The translations under genes and the position numbers were made by a program. The notes under the pieces were generated by a model, which was not told where the DNA came from, made no database searches, and saw nothing but the letters and a program-made list of their open reading frames with translations. Below are positions 26,247-35,273 of a DNA stretch of 64,000 nucleotides, piece by piece. The stretch lies in NCBI RefSeq assembly GCF_038446525.1, contig NZ_CP151792.1:558001-622000 (forward strand), given 5' to 3'. Source of the DNA: Methanolobus sp. ZRKC5 (lineage in GTDB: Archaea; Halobacteriota; Methanosarcinia; Methanosarcinales; Methanosarcinaceae). Numbering within the stretch: the stretch's first letter is position 1; the number at the start of each line of letters is the position of its first letter.

Positions 26247-28795
26247 TTTATCATCTCACGTTTTGACAAATTGTGGGAATCATCTTCCACAATACCCATT
26301 GGAAGCCTTATGTGGAATATAGTTCCTTTACCCTTTTCACTTTCGATCCATATCTCGCCTTTATGTGCAAGGATTATATCCTTACAGATGTACAGACTGG
26401 ATTCAAGTCCCTGATACATTCGACTCAGTGAGTCCTCCACCTGGTAGAATTTCTGGAAGATATGCGGTATAAGGTCTTTCTGTATACCCGGTCCTGTATC
26501 ACTTATCCTCAAGTGTAGATGGTCACCTTCTTCACTTACATCTATGTTTATCCTTCCACCTTCAGGAGTGAATTTGATTGCATTATCTATAAGAATTATC
26601 AATGTTTCCGTTAGTTTGTCCTTATCAGATCTTATTGCCGGCAGCCCATCGGACACATCCACTTCTAAAGTAATTTTTTTCTCATCTATCAGCAGTATCA
26701 GATTCATCACAGCTTCTGATATCAGTTTGTCCACTTGTGTCCTGGAAAAGGTATATTCTATCTTTCCTGCTTGCTCCTGGCTCATATACAGAAGTGAATT
26801 TACCAAGCGTTTTAACCTTGCAGAGTTGAGCAATACGGAATTGATAGCCTTTGCCTGTTGGTCATCAATTGCCTTGATCATCTCATCATCAAGGACACTA
26901 CGCCCTGAGTACTCAGGGCCGTATATCTCTTCCAGCCTTTCTGCAATGAATTCTGTTTTCATCCTGCTGATGGACCTTAGTTCCTCATTTGCCATCTTTA
27001 GTTCATCAGAATATTGCTTTAAGGCATCTTCTATTTGTTTTCTTTGAATGAGGCTCCACATGCCCTGCATCAATAAGGTAAGCTGGCGTAGATCCGATTC
27101 ATTGTATTCCTCTACTTTATTGCCAACACCTGCAACGGCAACTATATGGTCACCATCGATTATCGGGATATTCATGTGCCTTGTAAGTTCCACGTGATCC
27201 CCGGGGTATCCTTTTTTCATAGGATTGGGAAGAGAGTAATCATTTGTTATTATGGGTTCACGCTGCTTTACTGCTTCACCCCACAACCCGGTGGTCTTGA
27301 TAGGATATACGAAATGTTTGTTTTTTATACCACATTCCTTCATGGCACTTTTCGACCAGGAATGCATGATGAGCGCAGTTTCATCAGCATTCATAAATGC
27401 AAGATATCCAAGTGTACTTTCAGTAAGTCTCACAGCTTCTTCCCTTGCAAAATCCGTGATCTCTTTTAAAGAGGCACCGGTCATACTGTTAAGTTTAACA
27501 AGCGCTTCAAGCCTTTCCTCTTCAAGACGACGTTTCCTTTCGGCCCTTTTGCGCTCACGGATGTCTCTGGCGACTGACAAAATGGTTTTTTTCCCGTCAT
27601 AGATTATGAACCGTGCACTGACTTCCAGCGGTATCTTTCTACCATCCTTATGTATCGCCTCTGTCTCATATATCGCTCTTCCATCCGTTTCAATCTCCTT
27701 CATAAGTTTTGATACGCGGTGTACATCTTTTGATGGAATAATGTCTGAAGGATATGCTCTTAACATCTCATTCTTGCTATAACCCAATGTATCTACTACA
27801 GCTTGGTTCACAGCGATTGCTTTCCCATCGAGTTCGCTGATATATATCTGGTCGTTTACATTGTTGAGAATGATCTTGAGTTTTTGTTCAGATTCAAGAG
27901 CGCTGTCTAATACCCTCTTGTTGTTTATTGCGATAGCTGCGAGATTGGCGTTTGCTTTAAGAATATCGAGCTCTTCTTTTGCAGGTTTGTGTGGCTTATG
28001 GAAGTACATTCCGAAAGTCCCAAATATCTCATCATTCGAACTTATTATGGGCTCACAACAACTGGCCCTCAGGCCTGCCTTAGCCGCAAGTTCCTTAAGG
28101 CCTTTCCAGAAAGGATGCTCCATTATGTCTTCTACAACAACCCTTTTCCCTGTGTAAACAGCTGTTGAACAGGAGCCAATGCCGTCACCTATGGGTAGCC
28201 CTTCAATAGCTTTTTTGTAGAAATCTGGAAGATGAGGAGCAATAACATGAATCAGATGTTTCTTTTCCTTGTCCAATAACATGACAAAACTTATTGCTTC
28301 CGGCACAATTTTCCCTGTTGATTTCACCAGACGCATAAGGACCTCATCCAGAGTTGCACCCGAAGCCAGGGATTCAAGAACTTGATTGCGGCAATCAATA
28401 ATTGCTTCCGAGAGCTTTCGCTGACTTATATCCAGGATGATGCCTTCATAATACTGGATATTGCCATCCCCATCCCTTCGAATGATGGTTCTATCATCAA
28501 TGCACCTGGTCTCACCTGATGCTGTCAGTATCCTGTACTCCTGGATGAAATTATCAACATCTGTTTCAGAGTATTCTGTAACTTCTCTACGTACACGTTC
28601 AATGTCATCAGGATGGATAATGTCGTCATGCTTTAATCTACCCGAAAGGAAATCCTCGGGTGAGTATCCAAACTGTCTGACATTCTCTGAGACAAATTCT
28701 ACTGGCCACCCGCTTTCTGGTCTCCATATGAAAATTGTTACAGGGCTGTCATTAATTACTTTTGCAATTTCTGAATTTACGTCGAGCTGTGCCAT
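26243..28795 (-). CDS. MsmS-like PAS-GAF-PAS-GAF sensor kinase
   Basis: The 850-residue protein is soluble. Domains in order: PAS (about 10-130, with EFVSENVRQFGYSPEDFLSG), GAF (about 140-300), PAS (about 305-420), GAF (about 430-600), a helical dimer region and a HATPase domain with N box LIILIDNAIKFTPEGG and G box ISDTGPGIQKDL. The usual SHELRTP histidine box is missing; the corresponding part reads MKTEFIAERLEEIYGPEYSG. The same alternating layout is found in MsmS and RdmS, redox sensors linked to methyl-sulfide genes in Methanosarcina acetivorans. MsmS binds haem by a Cys in its second GAF domain; here that domain has a Cys in AMKECGIKN. It is coupled to the regulator gene by a 4-bp overlap. 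Confidence 0.88.
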   Translation of the reverse strand: MAQLDVNSEIAKVINDSPVTIFIWRPESGWPVEFVSENVRQFGYSPEDFLSGRLKHDDIIHPDDIERVRREVTEYSETDVDNFIQEYRILTASGETRCIDDRTIIRRDGDGNIQYYEGIILDISQRKLSEAIIDCRNQVLESLASGATLDEVLMRLVKSTGKIVPEAISFVMLLDKEKKHLIHVIAPHLPDFYKKAIEGLPIGDGIGSCSTAVYTGKRVVVEDIMEHPFWKGLKELAAKAGLRASCCEPIISSNDEIFGTFGMYFHKPHKPAKEELDILKANANLAAIAINNKRVLDSALESEQKLKIILNNVNDQIYISELDGKAIAVNQAVVDTLGYSKNEMLRAYPSDIIPSKDVHRVSKLMKEIETDGRAIYETEAIHKDGRKIPLEVSARFIIYDGKKTILSVARDIRERKRAERKRRLEEERLEALVKLNSMTGASLKEITDFAREEAVRLTESTLGYLAFMNADETALIMHSWSKSAMKECGIKNKHFVYPIKTTGLWGEAVKQREPIITNDYSLPNPMKKGYPGDHVELTRHMNIPIIDGDHIVAVAGVGNKVEEYNESDLRQLTLLMQGMWSLIQRKQIEDALKQYSDELKMANEELRSISRMKTEFIAERLEEIYGPEYSGRSVLDDEMIKAIDDQQAKAINSVLLNSARLKRLVNSLLYMSQEQAGKIEYTFSRTQVDKLISEAVMNLILLIDEKKITLEVDVSDGLPAIRSDKDKLTETLIILIDNAIKFTPEGGRINIDVSEEGDHLHLRISDTGPGIQKDLIPHIFQKFYQVEDSLSRMYQGLESSLYICKDIILAHKGEIWIESEKGKGTIFHIRLPMGIVEDDSHNLSKREMIK

Positions 28796-29068
28796 TTATT
28801 ACCATCATATAATTGTATCAACTAAATGCTTTGAAATACTTTGGAAATATATCAATTACTTAATGTATAATATATTAAATGGTCAACGGAATACTGTGTA
28901 CTCAATATCGAGCAATATCAATCATTAACACAACATAGTCAAAATTAATGAAAACTTAGTTCAAAGCTCATCCTCTGAGTTGCGCACAAAATAACCGAAA
29001 CGTACATGATTTTTTGCAAAAGCAAGGCTCAAAAAACAATCTACAGGGAACTGCCCAATGTTTTTAAG

Positions 29069-29143
29069 TGGGCCTAACCGGATTCGAACCGGTGATCGCT
29101 CGGTTATGAGCCGAGCGCTCTAACCTGGCTAAGCTACAGGCCC
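29069..29143 (-). tRNA. tRNA with CAT anticodon, probably tRNA-Ile2
   Basis: The minus strand folds into a cloverleaf of 75 nt: acceptor GGGCCTG pairs with TAGGCCC, the anticodon arm is CTCGGCTCATAACCGAG (anticodon CAT), and the T arm is CCGGTTCGAATCCGG. The G1-C72 acceptor and an anticodon stem like that of archaeal tRNA-Ile(GAT) favour tRNA-Ile2, read with agmatidine at C34, over elongator Met. Discriminator base is A. The assignment between Ile2 and Met is not certain. Confidence 0.9.
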
Positions 29144-29165
29144 AGTATGAAAAGAAGATATGAAG

Positions 29166-29238
29166 CGCCGCAAACAGGGCTCGAACCTGTGACATTCTGG
29201 TTAACAGCCAGACACTCTACCAACTGAGTTATTGCGGC
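29166..29238 (-). tRNA. tRNA-Asn (GTT anticodon)
   Basis: The minus strand folds as a 73-nt tRNA with acceptor GCCGCAA pairing with TTGCGGC, anticodon arm CTGGCTGTTAACCAG (anticodon GTT) and T arm ACAGGTTCGAGCCCTGT. It lies 22 bp upstream of the other tRNA, so the two are probably co-transcribed. A TTTAAAAG string about 50 bp upstream may be the TATA box. Confidence 0.95.
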
Positions 29239-29500
29239 CTCAGCATGGCGCTCACGCGCGAATCCTTCTAATGCAGTTATTGCTTTTAAACCTTTTGATT
29301 GCACCTACATTTTCGCCCTGTTTTTTGACAATATATGATGATATCTCATAATGATGATAATTATATATTGTTAGATGTATACGTTCCAGTAGAAATTGAG
29401 GGGTCGAAGTGCCTGATTCATTTATATAAGGTCACACTCGTTGATTACATACGCAATTTATTATAAATAATTATGCAGCATGGTTTCTACAAACCCCGCC

Positions 29501-30517
29501 TTACTGCCCGAGCCGGACGTTAATGAACTCACCGCAATGCGGGCACGTTTGCCTATCGCCCAACTTATTCACTTCAATACCGAACATTTCCCTCTTGATG
29601 AGTAATTCCCCGCATTTAGGACAGAACGTATCTTCATAATCAGTTCCAGCAATATTTCCCAGATACACATAATTAAGGCCTTCTTCCTTGGCAATACTAA
29701 ATGCCATCTCAAGGGTTGCTAGCGGAGTAGAAGGAAGATCCTGTAATTTGTAATAAGGATGAAAACGGGTAAAATGAACAGGAGTATCAGCACCGAGATA
29801 ATCATATATCCACTTTGACATTTCACGAATCTCCTCAGGCGCATCATTGAGCGTTGGTATAACAAGGTTCACGACTTCCACATGCATACCCAGTTCTCTT
29901 GCATACTTTGCAGACTCAAGAACAGGAGCCAATTGTGCACCTGCAATTTCCCTGTAGAACTCTTCCGTAAAAGCTTTTATATCAACCCTGAAAGCATCCA
30001 GATACGGAGCTATCATTTCCAATGCTTCCCTGGTAATGTATCCATTGGTAACATACGCAGTTACCAGCCCCGCCTTTTTTGCCAGTATGGCACAGTCATA
30101 AGTATACTCAAACCAGATAGTTGGCTCATTATAGGTCCAGGCAATGACTTTTGCTCCGGAGCTTACAGCTCTTTCAACAGCCATTTCAGGACTCATTTCA
30201 ATGGCAGTTGCCTCATCTATATCGATCTGTGATATCGTCCAGTTCTGACAGTGTTTACACCTAAAATTACAACCGATGGTCCCAAGGGAATAAGCTAATG
30301 AACCCGGATAAAAATGGAAAAGCGGTTTTTTCTCTATGGGATCCAGTGCCTCGCTTGAAACAACATTATAGTTAAGCGTATAAAGAGTGCCTTCCCTGTT
30401 TTCCCGCACCGCACAGATTCCCCTCTTTCCAGATGATATTTTGCATCTGTGGCTGCAAAGATTGCACCGTACCTTGCCATCATCAAGTTTCTCATAAAGC
30501 ATTGCTTCTTTTATCAT
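29501..30517 (-). CDS. amrS: AmmeMemoRadiSam-type radical SAM enzyme
   Basis: The protein of 338 residues starts from ATG 30517 with AGGGG 6 nt upstream. It has an N-terminal Cys region (VRCNLCSHRCKISSGKRGIC), a radical SAM cluster motif CNFRCKHC, and a C-terminal zinc-ribbon-like pair (FCPKCGE ... TCPHCGE). The sequence WTYNEPTIWFEYTYDCAILA is typical of the AmrS group, which is part of the AMMECR1/Memo system. Its reaction is not established in archaea; the family resembles pyruvate-formate lyase activators. It stands between the tRNA pair and the pilus operon, and does not obviously belong to either. Confidence 0.88.
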   Translation of the reverse strand: MIKEAMLYEKLDDGKVRCNLCSHRCKISSGKRGICAVRENREGTLYTLNYNVVSSEALDPIEKKPLFHFYPGSLAYSLGTIGCNFRCKHCQNWTISQIDIDEATAIEMSPEMAVERAVSSGAKVIAWTYNEPTIWFEYTYDCAILAKKAGLVTAYVTNGYITREALEMIAPYLDAFRVDIKAFTEEFYREIAGAQLAPVLESAKYARELGMHVEVVNLVIPTLNDAPEEIREMSKWIYDYLGADTPVHFTRFHPYYKLQDLPSTPLATLEMAFSIAKEEGLNYVYLGNIAGTDYEDTFCPKCGELLIKREMFGIEVNKLGDRQTCPHCGEFINVRLGQ

Positions 30518-30606
30518 CAAGAACCCCTGATTAAAAATGCGACTTCATCATTGATGAATGTAAGCTTCAAAGCTTCTGCAAAAGAATGCAAAGTATGAAC
30601 TGGTTC

Positions 30607-31503
30607 TCAAACCAGCAGATTCACCCTTGCATCAAAAAGTGTCTTTGTTACATTGAGCTTAATGTCTTCCCCGGCACTGCCTTCAAGGAATAATACAACG
30701 GCAGTATCGTTTGAGGTTATGGAATAATCTGCAGGATCTATGCCCGCATTATCCACCATCGTCAAAAAGAAAGTTTCCCATGAAGACGGATAGGATGTTT
30801 CCATTGTCATAGTCACATCTGTAAAAAGTATGCCATCCCAATATAAAGAATCAGACCCATTCGTCCTGATGTTCAGTTCTTCCACAGAATTACTGCTGAT
30901 ACTTCTCTTTGGACCATTGATGTCTATTACGTTAATATCCATAGTTATATTTGTACCAGTGTCGGTCATTTTTACATCGATCTGAGGTGCAAGGCGCATT
31001 AAAGAATAATCCTTTTGTGAGATTAACAGGGCTCCGTTCTCATACACAAATTGCTGGTCAACAAAATAATTATTATCAGACATATAGCTAACAGATCCCA
31101 GATCCAGAAGCATTGAATCACTGTTGTAAATAAGACCAGGCGTGGTTGCCCGAATATTCATACCAAATTCATCTTCATTTATTGCCAGTCTTCCGCTTGA
31201 TTTGCCGGAACTGAATATAGGCAAAGATCCGCCTCCCATTTTAATGGGTATGCTCACTAAAAGACTTGTAGAAGGCTCAGTCCTGGCATAAGCGGACAGA
31301 ATATCAACTTCATTTTTCATCTCTGCCATATCATAAAAGACATCGTCCATATGAGATTGTTCTGCAGTGGTTTTCCACTCCGGGATATACTGCACATTGA
31401 TAACTGTGATGACAGATACAAATATACCCAGGAGAAGCACAGCAGAGACTACAGTCGAAATAGCATTTTCAGAAGATATCATTATTTTAGTCCTCATTCC
31501 CAT
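30607..31503 (-). CDS. Archaeal pilin-like secreted protein
   Basis: The protein of about 298 residues has a short basic leader and then a hydrophobic helix, SSENAISTVVSAVLLLGIFV, as in archaeal type IV pilins with class III signal peptides. After the helix the chain is mainly beta-like with several N-glycosylation sequons, and it has a Gly/Ser-rich stretch. It matches the general pattern of DUF7289-like proteins in methanogens. It is the last gene of the pilus operon and would be processed by a prepilin peptidase and assembled or held by the ATPase/TadC-like pair upstream. Starts at 31503 and 31497 are both possible. Confidence 0.75.
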   Translation of the reverse strand: MGMRTKIMISSENAISTVVSAVLLLGIFVSVITVINVQYIPEWKTTAEQSHMDDVFYDMAEMKNEVDILSAYARTEPSTSLLVSIPIKMGGGSLPIFSSGKSSGRLAINEDEFGMNIRATTPGLIYNSDSMLLDLGSVSYMSDNNYFVDQQFVYENGALLISQKDYSLMRLAPQIDVKMTDTGTNITMDINVIDINGPKRSISSNSVEELNIRTNGSDSLYWDGILFTDVTMTMETSYPSSWETFFLTMVDNAGIDPADYSITSNDTAVVLFLEGSAGEDIKLNVTKTLFDARVNLLV

Positions 31504-31528
31504 CAACCTTCCTATTTGCCATCACATC

Positions 31529-33310
31529 TTACGGATTTGTCCTTGTGTAGTAGTCTGCAATATCTGCTTCTGACAGTGTAACATTATAGACCTCCACCTC
31601 ATCGAGGTAGCCCCTAAAATAATAATTATTGCTACCGTAGTTCTGTCTGCCAATCCAGAGTTCGTTGTTGTTAGAAGCCAGTGGAACACCATTCATAGAG
31701 TGATCTTCAATGAAAGTGCTATCCTTATAGAAATTCACATTGCTTCCATCAACCACCACTCCTATCTGGTACCATGTGTTGGTTTGCAGGTCCATCCCCG
31801 TGGTTTGAACATAATTTGAACCACTATTGTCCCATTCTAAATACAGTTCTCCACTGCCTGCAAAAAGGTCAAAATTATCCTGGTCATCCATACCCTTTCC
31901 AATTATCGAAACATCATTGTCTGTATTCAGCCTCATCCAGAAAAGGATACTCATATTCTGATCGAAGTCAAGTGAGTCATTGTCACTAACTGCAAGATAA
32001 TCTCCATTTCCATCAAAGCGGATAGCAGTTTCGTTTATAGCGGTATTAGTCCAGTGTGCGTTAATGACCTGTGCATCATTACTCCCAACACCATCGTAAG
32101 CAATTGAACCGGAATTCTCATCGAACTTCCACCTTGATACAGGAGTCAATGAAACATCTTCAACCGGAACCATTTCCGGAACAGAGTCTGCATACAACTG
32201 CAGTATTTCAGCGGAGTCAAGTGCTCTGTCCCACAGTTTTACCTCATCGATGGTCCCTTCAAAGTATCTGTTAGGAGAACTGTCACCCCATCTTCCCATG
32301 GACCACCTATCAGCACCACTATTGAATGTAACTTCTGTTGACTGAGTACCGTTTATTATGCCATTAAGATAGAGTTTCCGGTCTGTGGAAGAATTGAAAA
32401 CTGCAACGACATTATACCATTCTCCATCGTTAACAACATCTCCTTCTATAGTCCTGATCTGAGTGTTTCCTGCCATCAGTCGAACTCTTCCATCTGGACT
32501 CACATATATCCCATAATAAGAATTCGACAAATCAGAGTCTGCCAGGTTGACAACTGCCTGATCAGTTCCTGAATCCGTTGTTTTTAGCCACAAACTAATG
32601 GTAAACGGATAATCATCGACTATACGGTCATTGGTCTCTACATAATCATTGTTACCATCAAATTCCAATGCAGTTCCATTGATACCTGTTGTCCAGCTGG
32701 CCTGGAAAATGTTACCATCATAACCACTAACAGAATCCACAGCAATTGTACCTGAATTCTCATTAAGTTTCCACCATGCAAGGTTTCCACCTGTTGTGGA
32801 GTCATTTGACCCTGATGATCCGGAACCCGAATTCATCCCAATTTCATCGCCAAGGAGTGAGCCGCTCTCTATAACTATATTGGAACTGGTTTGCAGTAGT
32901 ATCGTACCGACATAATCATTTTCATTGATCGTTGTGTTCCACAACGAATCAGTGTCAATTATTATAGTCTCTCCCAGATGCCAGCCATTACTTCCAAGCA
33001 GCTGCACTATCTGAGACGATGAAAGTTCCCTGCGCGTTCCATTGAGGTTCAGGATTATTTTGACATCATTAATATCGATATGCTCCCCACCTGAATGCCT
33101 GATATAGATCGTATCAGCATCCACATCCACCCACCCGTCGATGTTAGCATGCACTTTTTCACCTGCATCCATATAAGAGAACACGAACACGGCAATTATT
33201 GAAAATGCGAGCACAGCTATGGCCGTCATCAGAATCTCTCCGATAATCTCGGAAACTGCATTTTCGTCCCTTACGAATTTATTTATTCGTGCTCTTGTTC
33301 GTATGCACAT
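31529..33310 (-). CDS. Pilin-type protein with two LamG adhesin domains
   Basis: The 593-residue protein starts with a prepilin-like leader (RDENAVSEIIGEILMTAIAV, then a hydrophobic helix) and a DUF1628-type region (WVDVDADTIYIRHSGGEHID). After a Ser/Gly linker come two LamG-like concanavalin folds. The first (about residues 180-380) contains LAWWKLNENSG and GTIDEVKLWDRALDSAEI; the second (about 395-590) contains SRWKFDENSG and GYLDEVEVYNVTLSEADI. LamG domains bind sugars or proteins, so this is likely an adhesive pilin tip or surface subunit. It is encoded directly after the TadC-like membrane gene, 7 bp away. Confidence 0.85.
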   Translation of the reverse strand: MCIRTRARINKFVRDENAVSEIIGEILMTAIAVLAFSIIAVFVFSYMDAGEKVHANIDGWVDVDADTIYIRHSGGEHIDINDVKIILNLNGTRRELSSSQIVQLLGSNGWHLGETIIIDTDSLWNTTINENDYVGTILLQTSSNIVIESGSLLGDEIGMNSGSGSSGSNDSTTGGNLAWWKLNENSGTIAVDSVSGYDGNIFQASWTTGINGTALEFDGNNDYVETNDRIVDDYPFTISLWLKTTDSGTDQAVVNLADSDLSNSYYGIYVSPDGRVRLMAGNTQIRTIEGDVVNDGEWYNVVAVFNSSTDRKLYLNGIINGTQSTEVTFNSGADRWSMGRWGDSSPNRYFEGTIDEVKLWDRALDSAEILQLYADSVPEMVPVEDVSLTPVSRWKFDENSGSIAYDGVGSNDAQVINAHWTNTAINETAIRFDGNGDYLAVSDNDSLDFDQNMSILFWMRLNTDNDVSIIGKGMDDQDNFDLFAGSGELYLEWDNSGSNYVQTTGMDLQTNTWYQIGVVVDGSNVNFYKDSTFIEDHSMNGVPLASNNNELWIGRQNYGSNNYYFRGYLDEVEVYNVTLSEADIADYYTRTNP

Positions 33311-33317
33311 ATTTACC

Positions 33318-35264
33318 TCATATGAAAAATGCGAATAACAGGTAAGCTATAGACATCATGATTATAGAATGCTTGAAACCCGAATGAATATTTCCACTAC
33401 CCATTTTTCCTGCGACAAGTCCGGAACCGAAACCCTGGATCATAGCTGCATGGAAAAATAACAAGGTGTACTTTTCAAGATCAAAATCAACTATAAAAGC
33501 AACCCCTTCAAGCCCACCTTCTGCGGATGCAGGCATAGCCGGCAGGAAGTAGGCTGCAAGAATGTAAACGATGAACAAAAACACCATGAACGATATGTAG
33601 ATTATAAACACATAAACAAACATTTCTGCATTGCGCTCTTTCTTGAGCTGTCTCTGCATATCAGCATCATGTGCTGCTATTGTCAGCACACTTTTGATAT
33701 CACTTGTAGCTTCATTGGCCTTGATGATGAGATTGATTATACGCCTTGTCATATCAGTGCGAATTCTGAATTCAAATTTTTGCAGTGCATCGTCCAGTTT
33801 TGTTCCCCATGATATGTCATTTACAAGACGTTTCACCTCAGAATGCAAAACTCCCATCTTTAGCTGCATACTCATGACAATAGCATCCACAAGAAGAATG
33901 CCAGCTTCGTTAATACTTGCAAGGTTGTAGAGAAAATCCGGAATCGTGGATTCTATCTGCTTTATACGATAACTGCGCACCTCATCGAATATAATAAAAG
34001 GAATCAACATTATTAGCAAAGCGATAAAGAAATAATCATCGATAATACTTATTGTCAGAATATTGAAATTGTTAAAGTATATGAAATTTGCAATATTGAT
34101 GAAATCATTTACCGTGTAAAAGAAATAAGCAACTGACACCGGAATAGTGATGAACAATATATATGAAGGCTTACTTGCAAAAAAGTTGAAAGGATGCAGG
34201 AACTTATCCGCCACTCTGATGAAATGGGAGTAGTATTTGATTATTCTCCTCTTTTGCTCTTCACTTTTATCTCCTTCCTTTATGGGCACATGCAGGAAAT
34301 TATGCAGCTTTTTTTCGACTACATAAAAATCAGGTATTTTGGGGTTATCATTGGTTAGCGAATTAAGAAGCACCAGAAAAAGAACTGTCCCTATTGGGAT
34401 CACAATGTATACTATAAAATTCAGCATACCGGATGCACTCGGATTCATAAGCCCCAGAACCACAAGTATAGTAATTAGGAAAAGAGGACCTGCAACAAAA
34501 GCAGAGATATAAACTTCCGCCAGTACTCCCAGCGTTTCAAAGAATATTTTCTGTTCCTTAGTAGCAGTCAGACGATATTGATCATTTTTTGCCTTGAGAT
34601 AAGAACTGACATCCCCTCCACTTGAGACAATTGATGTAAGACCATCCAGAAAATCCTTGAATTTCTTAGAAGGAGTCCGTTGTCCCGCTCTGTCAATTGC
34701 TTTTAACAGGTCAGTACCATAATACTCCATATCTTTAACCATAAATCCTATTTCTTCTGCAGATGCACCATAGATATGGTAGTTCTCTGCCAGGGATTTC
34801 ATGATATCAAGAAGATTAAGCCCGCCTCCCCGACTCATAGCATAAAGATATGCCGTAGTATGAGGAAGTGATTGATTTATGAGTGTGCTCCGGACATTAG
34901 CCTGCACTTCAGGCAGTGACATAAAAATGTAGTAAGTAAGATAAGCAGCTATTATGAAAAAAACAGCGCCAAGTCCGCAACTTACCAATAAATGAAAATT
35001 ATTTGATATCCAGAGCGGGGTATTTTCAATTCCCAGCATAAATGGCCTGACATCACTTAAAAAGTAATATCCAGCTAATATTCCAACCAGGCCAGCTAAA
35101 AAAGCCATTAAAAGAGAAAAAAAGTATATTTGAGCAATATATTGCTCGATGAGGATTCCCATACCTGCTTTACGCACCATGGACCTCTGCGCTTCATATC
35201 GGTGAATATGTTTTCTTACATAATTACCAAATATCAAATGTGCAGCAGAATCTATGATATTCAT
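33318..35264 (-). CDS. TadC/FlaJ-like pilus platform membrane protein
   Basis: The protein of 648 residues holds two type II secretion F domains (each with the long helical stretch of the family, such as TAYLYAMSRGGGLNLLDIMK and FLYNLASINEAGILLVDAIV) and about nine hydrophobic helices grouped at the start, middle and end. This is the size and layout of archaeal FlaJ/TadC-like inner platform proteins. It would work with the upstream ATPase to assemble the pilins encoded downstream. The stop-to-start distance to the ATPase gene is 9 bp, so they form one operon. Confidence 0.9.
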   Translation of the reverse strand: MNIIDSAAHLIFGNYVRKHIHRYEAQRSMVRKAGMGILIEQYIAQIYFFSLLMAFLAGLVGILAGYYFLSDVRPFMLGIENTPLWISNNFHLLVSCGLGAVFFIIAAYLTYYIFMSLPEVQANVRSTLINQSLPHTTAYLYAMSRGGGLNLLDIMKSLAENYHIYGASAEEIGFMVKDMEYYGTDLLKAIDRAGQRTPSKKFKDFLDGLTSIVSSGGDVSSYLKAKNDQYRLTATKEQKIFFETLGVLAEVYISAFVAGPLFLITILVVLGLMNPSASGMLNFIVYIVIPIGTVLFLVLLNSLTNDNPKIPDFYVVEKKLHNFLHVPIKEGDKSEEQKRRIIKYYSHFIRVADKFLHPFNFFASKPSYILFITIPVSVAYFFYTVNDFINIANFIYFNNFNILTISIIDDYFFIALLIMLIPFIIFDEVRSYRIKQIESTIPDFLYNLASINEAGILLVDAIVMSMQLKMGVLHSEVKRLVNDISWGTKLDDALQKFEFRIRTDMTRRIINLIIKANEATSDIKSVLTIAAHDADMQRQLKKERNAEMFVYVFIIYISFMVFLFIVYILAAYFLPAMPASAEGGLEGVAFIVDFDLEKYTLLFFHAAMIQGFGSGLVAGKMGSGNIHSGFKHSIIMMSIAYLLFAFFI

Positions 35265-35273
35265 TCAAGACAC

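Noticed and set aside
29069-29143. Assignment as elongator tRNA-Met
   Set aside because: The CAT anticodon allows it, but acceptor and anticodon stems look like archaeal tRNA-Ile. I prefer tRNA-Ile2 while noting that it is not certain.
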